From Limnohabitans sp. TEGF004 (GTDB lineage: Bacteria; Pseudomonadota; Gammaproteobacteria; Burkholderiales; Burkholderiaceae_C): a stretch of 64,000 bases of DNA. Of this stretch, positions 1 to 13,017 are shown piece by piece (within the stretch, counting starts at the first letter, position 1; every line of letters begins with the position of its first letter). The translations under genes and the position numbers were made by a program. The notes beneath the pieces were generated by a model that searched no databases, had not been told where the DNA came from, and saw only the letters and a list, made by a program, of their open reading frames with translations. The stretch is from NCBI RefSeq assembly GCF_027924965.1, contig NZ_AP027056.1:1-64000 (forward strand), read 5' to 3'.

Positions 1-142
1 GGGCATTTGCAGAATTTTATCCACACTCTTTTTAGCTTTGCTTTTTTAAAGTCTTTCAGATTTACTCACCCTGTGGATAATTTTTTGATAAAGTGCTTGG
101 TTGCCTGCCTTTTTAGGGCAGCTGTCCACAGAAAAATATCTC
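1..142. promoter_or_regulatory. origin-side dnaA leader with DnaA boxes
   Basis: This is the part of the origin region lying upstream of dnaA. It holds a perfect DnaA box TTATCCACA at 17-25 on the plus strand and another perfect one at 72-80 on the minus strand. A weaker box (CTGTCCACA) lies at 122-130. The stretch between them is rich in A and T, as expected for an unwinding element or for the dnaA promoter. DnaA boxes in front of dnaA usually serve both replication start and autoregulation. The region continues beyond the window's left edge. Confidence 0.75.
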
Positions 143-1555
143 ATGAACTCAGGTCTTCTATCTTCTGCCGCCGATGGCCTACCACCAGGATCTGGTGAAG
201 GTTTGTGGCAGGCCTGCGTCGATCAACTGGCGCAAGAACTACCAGAACAACAGTTCAATACGTGGATCAAACCATTGGTTGCCAACGTCGCTGAAGACTT
301 TAGCAAAGTGGTTATTTTGGTGGGTAACCGCTTCAAATTAGACTGGATTCGTGCCCAATATGCCAACCGAATTGCTGGTTTGTTGCAACAAATGTACGGT
401 CAGCCCATTCAAGTTGAGTTAGCGATCACTCCCAAAGAAACCCCTGTCAGGATTAAACCTGTTTCATTCTCTCAAGAGCTTGAGTCGCTTCCTGAAAGCT
501 TTGTAGGACTGGAAGAAGGTGTTCCCAGCGGGCCACGCACACGCCTCAACACAGCGCTGACCTTTGATACCTTGGTCGAGGGTACAGCCAACCGCATGGC
601 CCGTGCTGCTGCCATGCATGTGGCAACCATGCCCGGTCAGTTATATAACCCCTTGTTCATTTACGGTGGGGTAGGTTTGGGCAAGACACATTTGATGCAC
701 GCGGTAGGTAACAAGCTGCTGTCTGAGCGCCCAGATGCCAAAGTTCTCTACATCCATGCAGAACAGTTTGTTTCGGATGTGGTTAAAGCCTATCAGCGCA
801 AAACTTTTGATGAATTCAAAGAGCGTTATCACTCGCTAGATTTGCTTTTGATCGACGATGTGCAGTTTTTTGCCAACAAAGAACGTACCCAAGAAGAATT
901 TTTCAACGCATTTGAAGCTCTGCTGGCCAAGAAGTCTCACATCATTATGACGAGTGACACATATCCAAAAGGCTTGACAGACATTCACGAGCGCTTGGTG
1001 TCGCGCTTTGATGCGGGCTTAACTGTTGCTATCGAGCCGCCCGAATTAGAAATGCGTGTTGCAATTCTGATCAGTAAGTCACGCGTTGAAGGCTCTGAAA
1101 TGCCTGAGGAAGTAGCCTTCTTCGTGGCCAAAAACGTGCGTTCTAACGTGCGTGAGCTTGAAGGCGCACTGCGCAAAATCTTGGCTTATTCACGTTTCAA
1201 TCAGAAAGAAATTTCGATTCAGCTGGCACGCGATGCCCTGCGCGATTTACTTTCTATTCAGAACCGCCAGATTTCCGTAGAGAACATCCAAAAAACAGTT
1301 GCCGACTATTACAAGATCAAAGTGGCTGACATGTACTCTAAGAAGCGCCCTGCATCAATTGCAAGGCCACGCCAGATAGCGATGTATCTAGCGAAAGAGC
1401 TCACGCAAAAAAGCCTTCCTGAGATTGGTGAGCTGTTTGGCGGACGTGATCACACCACTGTGCTGCATGCAGTACGCAAAATCACTGCAGAACGGCAGCA
1501 AATGGCTGATTTAAATCAACAGCTGCATGTTCTCGAACAAACACTCAAGGGCTAA
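143..1555 (+). CDS. dnaA: chromosomal replication initiator protein DnaA
   Basis: DnaA binds DnaA boxes at oriC and opens the duplex to start replication. The 470-residue product has the full domain set. An N-terminal helicase-loading domain comes first, followed by a short linker. The AAA+ ATPase has Walker A ([11 protein letters not shown]) and Walker B (LLLIDDVQF). The C-terminal DNA-binding domain carries the DnaA signature [13 protein letters not shown] place the start at the ATG at 143 because the protein then begins just before the conserved WQACVDQL stretch; an in-frame start at 101 would add 14 unconserved residues. It is followed by dnaN and gyrB in the classic origin order. The gene is intact and the family assignment is certain. 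Confidence 0.97.
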   Translation: MNSGLLSSAADGLPPGSGEGLWQACVDQLAQELPEQQFNTWIKPLVANVAEDFSKVVILVGNRFKLDWIRAQYANRIAGLLQQMYGQPIQVELAITPKETPVRIKPVSFSQELESLPESFVGLEEGVPSGPRTRLNTALTFDTLVEGTANRMARAAAMHVATMPGQLYNPLFIYGGVGLGKTHLMHAVGNKLLSERPDAKVLYIHAEQFVSDVVKAYQRKTFDEFKERYHSLDLLLIDDVQFFANKERTQEEFFNAFEALLAKKSHIIMTSDTYPKGLTDIHERLVSRFDAGLTVAIEPPELEMRVAILISKSRVEGSEMPEEVAFFVAKNVRSNVRELEGALRKILAYSRFNQKEISIQLARDALRDLLSIQNRQISVENIQKTVADYYKIKVADMYSKKRPASIARPRQIAMYLAKELTQKSLPEIGELFGGRDHTTVLHAVRKITAERQQMADLNQQLHVLEQTLKG

Positions 1556-1787
1556 ACAGCTAGAACAACAACCTTGTGGATAGTTTCTGGACAACACCAG
1601 AGTTATCCACAGAAAAGTAGGAATTTAAAAGTTATCCCCTTTTGAACGACAGCAGAAAAGCAAGCTTGCCAACACCTTCACGCTGTGTCCAAGTGCTTGA
1701 AAAAAAAGAGGAAAATGCTGTTGTCCACAGAAAGATGCTTTGCTTATCTACTACTACTAATTTAAATAAAGAAAACAAGAGGAAGAG
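1556..1787. promoter_or_regulatory. dnaA-dnaN intergenic region with DnaA boxes (candidate oriC)
   Basis: This 232-base gap has no gene. It contains a perfect DnaA box TTATCCACA at 1603-1611. One-mismatch boxes lie at 1575-1583 (minus strand, CTATCCACA) and 1721-1729 (TTGTCCACA). The A/T-rich run near 1755-1780 precedes the dnaN start. Together with the boxes upstream of dnaA, this suggests a bipartite origin around dnaA. It also carries the dnaN leader, with a purine-rich ribosome binding site (GAGGAAGAG) directly before the ATG. Confidence 0.65.
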
Positions 1788-2894
1788 ATGATCGTACTGA
1801 AAGCAACACAAGACAAGGTTTTAGCTGTTCTGCAATCTGTTGCAGGTATCGTTGAACGTCGTCACACATTGCCAATCTTGGCAAATGTGTTGATTCGCAA
1901 AACAGGTAGTTCGCTACAACTGACCACCAGCGATTTAGAAATTCAAATTCGCACCACTGCAGAACTTGATGGTGATGCAGGTAACTTTACGACTACCGTT
2001 GGTGCACGCAAGTTGATTGACATCTTGCGCACCATGCCTTCTGACCAAACCGTCAGTTTGGAATCAAATCAAAACAAATTGATTTTGAAAGGTGGTAAAA
2101 GCCGCTTTACTTTGCAAAGCTTGCCTGCTGAAGATTTCCCATTGGTGCAAGAAGCTGCCAACTTTGGTCCTTCTTTCAGCGTGCCACAAAAGACACTCAA
2201 AGAGTTGTTGCACCAAGTGTCATTCGCCATGGCTGTGCATGACATCCGTTATTATTTGAACGGCATTTTGTTTGTGGCGGAAGGTAAACAACTTAGCTTG
2301 GTTGCCACAGATGGTCATCGCTTGGCTTTCTCTTCTGCAACTTTGGATGTGGAAGTACCACGCCAAGAAGTCATCTTGCCTCGTAAAACAGTTCTCGAAA
2401 TGCAGCGCTTGTTGAGCGACAAAGAAGGTGCCATCGAAATGCAATTTGCTGGTAACCAAGCCAAGTTCACATTCGACGGCATGGAATTTGTGACCAAGCT
2501 GGTGGAAGGCAAGTTTCCAGATTACAACCGCGTGATTCCAAAGAATCACAAGAACACCATCACCATGGGTCGTACAGCTTTGTTGGCTACTTTGCAACGC
2601 ACAGCAATCCTGACCAGCGAGAAGTTCAAAGGCGTTCGCTTGAACTTGGAGCCAGGTGTGTTGCGCGTGGCATCTAGTAACGCTGAGCAAGAAGAAGCAG
2701 TGGACGAACTTGAAATTGATTACAACGGCGACGCCATTGAAATTGGCTTCAACGTCACGTACTTGATCGATGCTTTGACCAATATGGACCAAGACATGGT
2801 GCAGGTTGATTTGGCTGATTCCAACAGCTCAGCACTTATCACCATTCCTGAAAACACCACCTTTAAATATGTGGTGATGCCAATGCGTATCTAA
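1788..2894 (+). CDS. dnaN: DNA polymerase III beta subunit (sliding clamp)
   Basis: The clamp encircles DNA as a dimer and tethers polymerase III and other replication and repair enzymes. The 368-residue length matches the family. The beginning (MIVLKATQDKVL), the central VATDGHRLAF motif and the C-terminal VMPMRI are typical of beta clamps and form the hydrophobic protein-binding pocket. A strong GAGGAAGAG ribosome binding site abuts the ATG. It sits between dnaA and gyrB as in most bacterial origins. Nothing is odd about it. Confidence 0.97.
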   Translation: MIVLKATQDKVLAVLQSVAGIVERRHTLPILANVLIRKTGSSLQLTTSDLEIQIRTTAELDGDAGNFTTTVGARKLIDILRTMPSDQTVSLESNQNKLILKGGKSRFTLQSLPAEDFPLVQEAANFGPSFSVPQKTLKELLHQVSFAMAVHDIRYYLNGILFVAEGKQLSLVATDGHRLAFSSATLDVEVPRQEVILPRKTVLEMQRLLSDKEGAIEMQFAGNQAKFTFDGMEFVTKLVEGKFPDYNRVIPKNHKNTITMGRTALLATLQRTAILTSEKFKGVRLNLEPGVLRVASSNAEQEEAVDELEIDYNGDAIEIGFNVTYLIDALTNMDQDMVQVDLADSNSSALITIPENTTFKYVVMPMRI

Positions 2895-2923
2895 CGCATC
2901 GTTGTTTTCCTTTTTACGATTGA

Positions 2924-6009
<3,086 letters not shown>

Positions 6010-6122
6010 AGAAGTTCCTTGAAGTCAGAGGCGAGATGCCTCTGTCAAGTTCGTACTGTGAACCGTCTGTGTAACGCGTCTGTGCGCTGCAGCACAAGTT
6101 ACGTAAAGTTTTGTAGCTGGCC

Positions 6123-6986
6123 CTATCCCATTAAGCCTGCACGAAAGTCGTCCACGGCTTGCACCAGCTCCTCGCGGGTGTTCATCACAAACGGGCCGTA
6201 TTGCGCGATGGGTTCGTTCAACGGTCTGCCGGCAATGACAATGGCGCGTGTGTTGGCTTGGGCACGCAGCACCATGCCATCACCGCCGTTGGCTAGCACG
6301 GCCATGCGTTTGATAGGCACAGCGGTGGCTTGGTCGCCTTGCACCACGTCTAGTCCACCACGGTACACATACACAAACGCATTGTGTGTGGCGGGCAAGG
6401 GTTGCTCGAACACCGTGCCGTCAGTGGCAGGGAAGTGTAGGTCCAAATACAAAGGTTCGGTGTATTCGCGTTTTATGGCCCCCTCTGCGCCGTGTGATTG
6501 CCCAGCAATCACGCGTACCAACACACCTTCAGCCGTGGTGACTTCAGGAATTTCTTCGCTTTGAATGTCACGGTACCAAGGCTCGCAGAGTTTGTTTTTA
6601 GCGGGCAGATTCAGCCACAGCTGAAAGCCTTCCATCACACCCTCTTCTTGCTCTGGCATTTCGCTGTGCGTCAGACCGCGACCGGCGGTCATCCATTGCA
6701 CGCCGCCGTTTTGCAGCAAACCTTTGTGTCCACCGCTGTCTTTGTGGCGCATGCGACCGGCAATCATGTAGGTCACCGTTTCGAAACCTCGGTGTGGGTG
6801 GTTGGGAAAGCCCGCAATGTAGTCACCGGGGTTGTCGCTGCCAAACGCATCGAGCATTAAGAACGGGTCAAGACGCTCTTGCAAGTCATGGCTCAGCACG
6901 CGTGTCAGACGTACACCTGCGCCGTCTTGGGTGTCTTGGCCTTGCACCAAGCGCTCGACGCCACGAGCTTCACGCACGGTGCTCAT
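6123..6986 (-). CDS. pirin family protein (bicupin)
   Basis: Pirins are iron-binding bicupins; some bacterial members oxidise quercetin, while others have no known substrate. The 287-residue protein has the N-terminal pirin cupin with FPNHPHRGFETVTY and the following GVQWMTAGRGLTHSE, which hold the metal-binding His and Glu residues. The C-terminal cupin is also present. The start codon overlaps the stop of the upstream copper chaperone gene in an ATGA arrangement, so the two are probably translated together. That link between a pirin and a copper chaperone is worth noting; the biological role here is unknown. Confidence 0.9.
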   Translation of the reverse strand: MSTVREARGVERLVQGQDTQDGAGVRLTRVLSHDLQERLDPFLMLDAFGSDNPGDYIAGFPNHPHRGFETVTYMIAGRMRHKDSGGHKGLLQNGGVQWMTAGRGLTHSEMPEQEEGVMEGFQLWLNLPAKNKLCEPWYRDIQSEEIPEVTTAEGVLVRVIAGQSHGAEGAIKREYTEPLYLDLHFPATDGTVFEQPLPATHNAFVYVYRGGLDVVQGDQATAVPIKRMAVLANGGDGMVLRAQANTRAIVIAGRPLNEPIAQYGPFVMNTREELVQAVDDFRAGLMG

Positions 6987-7177
6987 GCGACTTGGTAGCC
7001 TTCGTCAGCAATGGCGTGCGCAATGTCCTCGCGTGGCTTGCTGCTGTGCACATCGACTTTGCCGGTGCTGCGGTCAATCTCCACCTTGGCGTCTGGGTCT
7101 AGGCGTGCAATCGCTTTTTTAACGGCCATTTCGCAATGGCCACAGGTCATGCCTTGGACTTGAAACGTGTTATCCAT
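6983..7177 (-). CDS. copZ: heavy-metal-associated domain protein, copper chaperone CopZ type
   Basis: This 64-residue single HMA domain has the metal-binding motif GMTCGHC near residue 8. Such proteins carry Cu(I) to a copper-exporting ATPase. The start is set at the second of two adjacent ATGs (7177; the first is at 7180), because an AGGAG ribosome binding site on the minus strand is better spaced from it. A longer reading of this frame, back to 7366, overlaps copA and is not credible. It is divergent from copA across about 33 bases and overlaps the pirin gene by four bases. Confidence 0.85.
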   Translation of the reverse strand: MDNTFQVQGMTCGHCEMAVKKAIARLDPDAKVEIDRSTGKVDVHSSKPREDIAHAIADEGYQVA

Positions 7178-7210
7178 CATGGGCTCCTTATAAAGATGTA
7201 ACCTTAACCT

Positions 7211-9487
7211 ATGTCTGAATTGTCCTGCGATATTGGTATTGGTGGAATGACCTGTGCATCGTGCGTGGCCCGTGTGGAGCGCACGATTGCCAAATTGCCT
7301 GGTGTTGAATCGGTCAGCGTCAACTTGGCGACCGAATCGGCGAGGGTCAATTGGGCCGCTTCCCAAGCCTCAGAAGACGAGCAAACCCAACAAGCTCGCC
7401 TGCGACGCGCGGTGCGTGATGCGGGTTACGAGCCTTTGGCGGCCGAACATTTGGAACAAGCACCAGAAGGTGCGTGGACAGGTTTCATGCCCGTCGCCAT
7501 GGGTTTGTTGCTCAGTGCGCCGTTGGTCTTACCGATGGTGGGCGATGCCTTGGGTCAGCACTGGATGTTGTCGGCGTTGTGGCAGTTTGTGTTGGCGACG
7601 CCTGTGCAGTTCGTGCTGGGCGCACGTTTTTACAAAGCGGGTTGGCATGCCTTGTTGGCGGGCAGCGGCAACATGGATTTGTTGGTGGCTTTGGGCACCA
7701 CGGCGGGTTGGGCCTTGTCGGTGTGGCTGTGGCTTACAGCGCCTGCGGGTGCGATGGTGCATTTGTACTTCGAAGGTTCGGCGGTGGTCATCTCTTTGGT
7801 GTTGTTGGGCAAGTGGTTAGAGGCGCGTGCCAAGCGCCAAACCACCGATGCCATTCGCGCCTTGCATGCCTTGCGCCCTGCGCGCGCGCGCGTCATCACC
7901 TTGGATGGCGAGGTGGAAATTCCCATCGAAGAATTGTTGGTGGGCGACAGCTTGGTCGTCTTGCCCGGTGAACGTTTTGCGGCTGATGGTGTGGTGCTTG
8001 AAGGCCAAACCCAAGTGGATGAAGCCATGCTCACGGGTGAGCCTTTGCCTGTGCACAAAGCCATCGATTCACGCGTGACCGGAGGCAGCATCAACGGCGA
8101 AGGTCGCGTGGTAGTGCGCGTCAGCGCCACAGGTACCACCACTGTGTTGGCCAACATCATCCGTTTGGTGGAAGACGCGCAAGCGGCCAAAGCGCCAATT
8201 CAACGCCTGGTGGACCAAGTGTCTGCGGTGTTTGTGCCTGTGGTCTTAGTGCTGGCGTTGGTCACGTTGTTGGTTTGGTGGTTCACAGGCCACAGCCTGG
8301 AGGTGTCGCTCATCCATTGCGTGGCGGTATTGGTCATTGCTTGCCCGTGTGCGCTCGGGTTGGCGACGCCCGCAGCCATCATGGCGGGCACGGGTGTGGC
8401 GGCGAAGCACGGCATCCTCATCAAAGATGCGCAAGCATTAGAAGTGGCGCACAAAGCGGATACGGTGGCGTTTGATAAAACAGGCACGCTCACCGTTGGG
8501 CAACCACGCTTGCTGTCTTTGTTGGCGCTGCAAGACGTCGATGCTGTCGATTCACCAGATGCTCCCGCACAAATGACGGCTCACGCACAAACCTTGCTCG
8601 CGCTGGCGGCTTGTTTGCAAAGCGGCAGCGAGCATCCTTTGGCCCATGCGGTGGTGCAAGCAGCCAAAACAAATGGCTTGAGCTATGCCACGCCCGAAGG
8701 CGTGAAGGCGGTCGCTGGCTTTGGCAGCGAAGGCGTGGTGCAAGGGCGCCACTTGCTGTTGGGCAGTTTGCGATGGATGGATGCTTTGTCTGTGCCCGCT
8801 GGTGAATGGCAAGCCCGTGCAGCCGCTTTGCAAGCGCAGGGTGCCACGGTGTCGGTCTTGGCTGAACGCACGCCGCAAGGGGTCGTTGCGCTCGCCGTGT
8901 TGGCTTTTGGGGATGAGCCTAAGCCGGGCGTGCAAGGTGCGTTGGCCAAGTTACGCGCACGCGGTTTGCGTTTGGTCATGATTTCGGGCGACAACGTGGG
9001 TGCCGCCCAAGCCATGGCCGCGCGTTTGGGTTTGCGTGCAGACGAAGTGCATGCCGAGGTCATGCCCGGCGACAAAGCTGCTTTGGTGAAAAGCTTGCAA
9101 CACAACTCCAACGGTGCAGCCCATGTGGTGGCATTTGTGGGTGACGGCATCAACGACGCACCGGCCTTGGCCGCCGCCGATGTGGGCCTTGCCATGGCTA
9201 ACCTCAATGCCGATGGTCAACGCGGAGGTACCGATGTCGCCATGCAAGCCGCTGGCATCACGCTCATGCGTGGGGATGTGGCGTTGGTGGCGGGTGCGTT
9301 GGATATCTCGGCCCGCACCGTGGCCAAGATTCGCCAAAACTTGTTTTGGGCATTTGCCTACAACGCGGCAGGCATTCCGCTCGCCGCCATGGGTTACTTA
9401 AGCCCCGTCGTGGCGGGTGCGGCCATGGCGCTGAGCTCGGTGAGCGTGATGACCAACGCCTTGTTGCTCAAGCGCTGGAAGCCTTGA
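7211..9487 (+). CDS. copA: copper-translocating P-type ATPase
   Basis: This inner-membrane pump exports Cu(I) using ATP. The 758-residue protein has one N-terminal HMA domain (GMTCASC), then membrane segments and the actuator domain with the TGE motif (MLTGEPLPV). The intramembrane CPC motif (ACPCALG) defines a Cu/Ag-type P1B ATPase. The phosphorylation site DKTGT and the ATP-binding hinge GDGINDAPAL follow. It is complete. No good ribosome binding site is seen before the ATG, and only about 33 bases separate it from divergent copZ, so the promoter probably overlaps copZ. No CueR-type regulator gene lies nearby. Confidence 0.94.
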   Translation: MSELSCDIGIGGMTCASCVARVERTIAKLPGVESVSVNLATESARVNWAASQASEDEQTQQARLRRAVRDAGYEPLAAEHLEQAPEGAWTGFMPVAMGLLLSAPLVLPMVGDALGQHWMLSALWQFVLATPVQFVLGARFYKAGWHALLAGSGNMDLLVALGTTAGWALSVWLWLTAPAGAMVHLYFEGSAVVISLVLLGKWLEARAKRQTTDAIRALHALRPARARVITLDGEVEIPIEELLVGDSLVVLPGERFAADGVVLEGQTQVDEAMLTGEPLPVHKAIDSRVTGGSINGEGRVVVRVSATGTTTVLANIIRLVEDAQAAKAPIQRLVDQVSAVFVPVVLVLALVTLLVWWFTGHSLEVSLIHCVAVLVIACPCALGLATPAAIMAGTGVAAKHGILIKDAQALEVAHKADTVAFDKTGTLTVGQPRLLSLLALQDVDAVDSPDAPAQMTAHAQTLLALAACLQSGSEHPLAHAVVQAAKTNGLSYATPEGVKAVAGFGSEGVVQGRHLLLGSLRWMDALSVPAGEWQARAAALQAQGATVSVLAERTPQGVVALAVLAFGDEPKPGVQGALAKLRARGLRLVMISGDNVGAAQAMAARLGLRADEVHAEVMPGDKAALVKSLQHNSNGAAHVVAFVGDGINDAPALAAADVGLAMANLNADGQRGGTDVAMQAAGITLMRGDVALVAGALDISARTVAKIRQNLFWAFAYNAAGIPLAAMGYLSPVVAGAAMALSSVSVMTNALLLKRWKP

Positions 9488-9652
9488 TTCGCTTTCGGAC
9501 GCGGCTTTGCTTGTTGGTATGCGCTTTGGTTTTCGCGTAGAGACCATACATTCTCTGTCGGCCAACACAGCCTAGTAAAATCGCCCGCTGCTAAGCAGGG
9601 CGGCGCACAGCCCCTGCGCATCTGTGCCTGTGCACACCCAAAGGTTGGTTTT

Positions 9653-11689
9653 ATGTTGTACCCCCAAGAGTTTGATGTCATCGTGGTTGGCGGTGGACAC
9701 GCCGGCACCGAGGCCGCGTTGGCCGCGGCACGCATGGGGGCTAAAACTTTACTCTTAAGTCACAACATCGAAACCTTGGGCCAGATGAGTTGCAACCCGT
9801 CCATTGGTGGCATTGGCAAAGGTCACTTGGTCAAAGAGGTGGATGCTTTGGGCGGTGCCATGGCCTTGGCCACCGACGAGTCAGGCATTCAGTTCCGTAT
9901 TCTCAACAGCTCCAAAGGTCCTGCCGTGCGTGCCACCCGCGCGCAAGCTGACCGCATTTTGTACAAAGCCGCCATTCGCCGCATGTTGGAAAACCAGCCC
10001 AATTTGTGGCTGTTCCAACAAGCGGTGGACGACCTGATGGTGGAGGGCGATCGCGTGGTGGGCGCCTGCACCCAAGCGGGCATTCGATTCCGTAGCCGCA
10101 CTGTGGTGTTGACCGCTGGCACTTTCTTGGATGGCAAGATTCACGTTGGCCTGAACAACTACGCAGGTGGCCGTGCCGGTGACCCGCCTGCACTCAGCTT
10201 GTCAGCCCGACTCAAAGAACTCAAGTTGCCGCAGGGTCGTTTGAAAACTGGCACCCCCCCGCGCATTGATGGTCGCACGATTGACTTCAGCCAATGCATC
10301 GAGCAACCCGGCGATGGCGTGGCCAACCAAACCGAAAACGGCGCACGCTCCGCGGGCGTGTTGGGTGAAGTACCTGTGTTCAGTTTCATGGGCCGTGCGT
10401 CTATGCACCCGCAACACATGCCGTGCTGGATTACCCATACCAACCAGCGTACCCACGACATCATCCGATCTGGCTTTGATCGCAGCCCTATGTTCACGGG
10501 CAAGATTGAGGGCGTCGGTCCGCGCTATTGCCCGAGCGTGGAAGACAAGATCAACCGCTTCGCCGACAAAGACAGTCACCAAATTTTCTTAGAGCCCGAA
10601 GGCCTGACCACCCACGAGTACTACCCCAACGGCATCAGCACCAGCTTGCCGTTTGACATCCAGTATGACTTGGTCCGCTCCATGAAGGGTTTAGAAAACG
10701 CCCACATCATTCGCCCCGGTTACGCCATCGAGTACGACTACTTTGACCCGCGCCAGCTCAAGCGCAGTTTCGAAACCCGCGCCATTGGCGGTTTGTTCTT
10801 TGCCGGACAAATCAATGGCACCACCGGTTACGAAGAAGCGGCAGCCCAAGGTTTGTTCGCTGGTATCAATGCCGCCTTGCAATGCCGTAGCTTGGCCGGC
10901 GCGCCCAATGACTTCGGCGGCGCATGGACGCCTGGTCGTGACCAGGCCTACTTGGGTGTATTGGTCGATGACCTCACCACCAAGGGCGTCACCGAGCCCT
11001 ACCGCATGTTCACCAGCCGCGCTGAGTTTCGTCTGCAGCTGCGCGAAGACAACGCCGATGTGCGCCTGACCGAAGTCGGCCGACAAATGGGCCTGGTCGA
11101 TGACGCACGCTGGGAAGCCTTCAGTCGCAAACAAGAAGCTGTTTCACGTGAAACAGAACGCCTCAAATCCATTTGGGTGAACCCCCGCAACTTGCCCGCT
11201 ACCGAGGCCGAGCGCGTCATGGGCAAGGCCATTGACCGCGAATACAACTTGGCCGATTTGCTCCGTCGCCCCGATGTGAGCTACCAGGGCTTGATGTCTT
11301 TGGATAGCGCCAAGTACCAAAACCAAGACATCACCGATGGCTTTGCCGGCGACGATGTTTCACGTGAATCCACCCGAGCCATCATCGAGCAGATTGAAAT
11401 CGCAGCCAAATACTCGGGCTATATCGACCGACAGCGCGAAGAGGTGGGTCGTGCTGCCCATTACGAAAACCTCAAATTGCCCGAAGACTTGGACTACAAC
11501 CAAGTCACCGCTTTATCGATCGAGGTGCGTCAGCGCCTGAGCCGCCAGCGCCCAGAAACTTTGGGCCAAGCCTCGCGCATGTCGGGCATCACGCCTGCGG
11601 CCATTTCGTTGTTACTCATTCACTTGAAGCGCTCGCGCGTCAAAGGCTTTGCCCAAGCGTCGGCGGCCGATGCGAGCGAGGTGAACTGA
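9653..11689 (+). CDS. mnmG: tRNA uridine-5-carboxymethylaminomethyl synthesis enzyme MnmG
   Basis: MnmG is an FAD enzyme that, with MnmE, builds the cmnm5 modification at the wobble uridine of certain tRNAs. The 678-residue product starts with the FAD-binding [10 protein letters not shown] motif and keeps the conserved [12 protein letters not shown] stretch and the C-terminal helical MnmE-binding region. It begins a long plus-strand gene block; its stop shares one base with the rsmG start. Two ParB-binding-like sites lie inside its coding region (11140-11155 and 11356-11371), so its 3' half also serves chromosome segregation. Confidence 0.96.
   Translation: MLYPQEFDVIVVGGGHAGTEAALAAARMGAKTLLLSHNIETLGQMSCNPSIGGIGKGHLVKEVDALGGAMALATDESGIQFRILNSSKGPAVRATRAQADRILYKAAIRRMLENQPNLWLFQQAVDDLMVEGDRVVGACTQAGIRFRSRTVVLTAGTFLDGKIHVGLNNYAGGRAGDPPALSLSARLKELKLPQGRLKTGTPPRIDGRTIDFSQCIEQPGDGVANQTENGARSAGVLGEVPVFSFMGRASMHPQHMPCWITHTNQRTHDIIRSGFDRSPMFTGKIEGVGPRYCPSVEDKINRFADKDSHQIFLEPEGLTTHEYYPNGISTSLPFDIQYDLVRSMKGLENAHIIRPGYAIEYDYFDPRQLKRSFETRAIGGLFFAGQINGTTGYEEAAAQGLFAGINAALQCRSLAGAPNDFGGAWTPGRDQAYLGVLVDDLTTKGVTEPYRMFTSRAEFRLQLREDNADVRLTEVGRQMGLVDDARWEAFSRKQEAVSRETERLKSIWVNPRNLPATEAERVMGKAIDREYNLADLLRRPDVSYQGLMSLDSAKYQNQDITDGFAGDDVSRESTRAIIEQIEIAAKYSGYIDRQREEVGRAAHYENLKLPEDLDYNQVTALSIEVRQRLSRQRPETLGQASRMSGITPAAISLLLIHLKRSRVKGFAQASAADASEVN
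11140..11155. promoter_or_regulatory. parS site (perfect) inside mnmG
   Basis: The 16-base palindrome TGTTTCACGTGAAACA matches the well-known bacterial parS consensus at every position. ParB nucleates here and spreads, loading SMC and guiding origin segregation with ParA. The parA and parB genes lie 2-3 kb downstream. The site is within codons of mnmG. Confidence 0.92.
11356..11371. promoter_or_regulatory. degenerate parS-like site inside mnmG
   Basis: TGTTTCACGTGAATCC matches 14 of 16 parS positions, with mismatches in the 3' half only. It lies about 200 bases from the perfect parS, so it may be a weaker ParB nucleation site. Chance similarity is possible but unlikely given the clustering. 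Confidence 0.6.
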
Positions 11690-12345
11690 TGCATCCTTTG
11701 TCGCCAGCCCTGCAAAAAGGCCTTGATGAATTGAGCTTGTCTTTGTCCGGTGCGCAACAAGCCCAACTCTTGGCCTACATGGATTTGATTGGCAAATGGA
11801 CCAAGGTTTACAACCTGACGGCTGTGCGTGATGCCAACGAAATGCTCACGCATCATTTGCTGGATAGCTTGGCGGTGGTTGCGCCTCTGCGTCGCGAATT
11901 GGCCAAGCTGGTTTTGCCAGAAGGTCAAACCCAGCTCAGTTTGTTGGATGTGGGGGCGGGCGCTGGTTTGCCCGGCATCGTCATCGCCATCACGTGCCCT
12001 GAAATCTTGGTGACCTGCGTGGATACGGTGGCCAAAAAAGCTGCCTTCATCCAGCAGGTGGCGGCCACTCTGAAATTGCCCAACCTCAAAGGTCTGCACG
12101 CCCGTGTCGAAAGCTTGACTCGGCCCTATGACGTGGTTTGCTCCCGTGCCTTTGCCTCGTTGGTGGACTTCACCGCTTGGTCCAAGTCAGCCTTGGCCAG
12201 CCATGGCGTGTGGATGGCCATGAAGGGCAAACACCCTGACCAAGAGCTGGCCGTGTTGCCAGAAAGCGTCAAAGTGTTTCACGTGGAACAGCTCCAAGTT
12301 CCCGGTCTGGATGCCGAGCGCTGCATCATCTGGATGCGCGGTTAA
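11689..12345 (+). CDS. rsmG: 16S rRNA (guanine-527-N7)-methyltransferase RsmG
   Basis: RsmG methylates G527 of 16S rRNA using S-adenosylmethionine. The 218-residue protein has the Rossmann-fold SAM site LLDVGAGAGLPGIVIAI and the upstream NLTAVRD...HHLLDSL stretch typical of the family. The start ATG shares one base with the mnmG stop, so translation is coupled. A parS-like site lies near the 3' end. The mnmG-rsmG pairing near the origin is standard. Confidence 0.95.
   Translation: MHPLSPALQKGLDELSLSLSGAQQAQLLAYMDLIGKWTKVYNLTAVRDANEMLTHHLLDSLAVVAPLRRELAKLVLPEGQTQLSLLDVGAGAGLPGIVIAITCPEILVTCVDTVAKKAAFIQQVAATLKLPNLKGLHARVESLTRPYDVVCSRAFASLVDFTAWSKSALASHGVWMAMKGKHPDQELAVLPESVKVFHVEQLQVPGLDAERCIIWMRG
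12275..12290. promoter_or_regulatory. parS-like site (15 of 16) inside rsmG
   Basis: TGTTTCACGTGGAACA differs from consensus parS at a single position. With the two sites in mnmG it forms a cluster spread over about 1.15 kb, directly upstream of the parA-parB genes. Confidence 0.82.
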
Positions 12346-12375
12346 ACTTCTCTCAGTTTTAAACCTGAGTCTTCT

Positions 12376-12990
12376 ATGTTCGGTATCGCGGACTACGGCG
12401 CTTTTGTCGTGGCCATCATTGTCTTTTTAGCCATTCCCGGCCCCGGTAACTTGGCTTTGCTCACCGCAACTGGCAAGGGCGGGGTGCGTTCGGGTTTGGC
12501 TGCCACGCTGGGCGTGATCGCGGGTGACCAGGTGTTGCTGTGGCTGGCGGTGGCGGGTTTGTCAGCGGTGCTCATCAATTACCCAGGCTTGTACAGCTCG
12601 GTCAAATGGGCGGGTGCTGCTTACTTGTTGGGCTTGGGTTATTCCTTGTTCAACAGCAAGCCGGGTGATGCGCCGGTGCTGAATATGAAGTCCGATCACT
12701 ACTTTCGCCAAGGGCTGTTCATCACCGTGCTCAACCCCAAAGCGATTGTGTTTTACATGGCCTTCTTTCCGTTGTTCGTGGACCCTGCGGTCCATCAAGG
12801 TTTGCTGACCTTTGGCTTCATGGCTGTCACGATTGCTGCGCTGACTTTCTTGTATGGCTTGGTGGTTGTCTTGTTGGCCCATCATTTGGCTGAGCGCGTG
12901 CGCGCCAATCCGATGGTGAGTGTGATGCTCAACAAAGTGGCGGGTACTTTGCTCATGGCTTTTGGCCTGAAGCTGGCGTTGTTTCAATAA
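12376..12990 (+). CDS. LysE family amino-acid exporter
   Basis: This is an inner-membrane protein of 204 residues with about six hydrophobic segments, in the LysE/RhtB exporter family. The start region has the family signature FLAIPGPGNLALLTATGKGG followed by GLAATLGVIAGD. Family members export amino acids or related compounds; the substrate cannot be read from the sequence. It sits between rsmG and parA with 30-base spacing on each side, in the same direction, so it probably shares their transcript. Confidence 0.9.
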   Translation: MFGIADYGAFVVAIIVFLAIPGPGNLALLTATGKGGVRSGLAATLGVIAGDQVLLWLAVAGLSAVLINYPGLYSSVKWAGAAYLLGLGYSLFNSKPGDAPVLNMKSDHYFRQGLFITVLNPKAIVFYMAFFPLFVDPAVHQGLLTFGFMAVTIAALTFLYGLVVVLLAHHLAERVRANPMVSVMLNKVAGTLLMAFGLKLALFQ

Positions 12991-13017
12991 TTTTTCTGTC
13001 TCTTTCGAAAGCTCTGT

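Noticed and set aside
7178..7210. CueR-type operator between copZ and copA
   Set aside because: No dyad with the expected spacing can be found in the 33-base gap.
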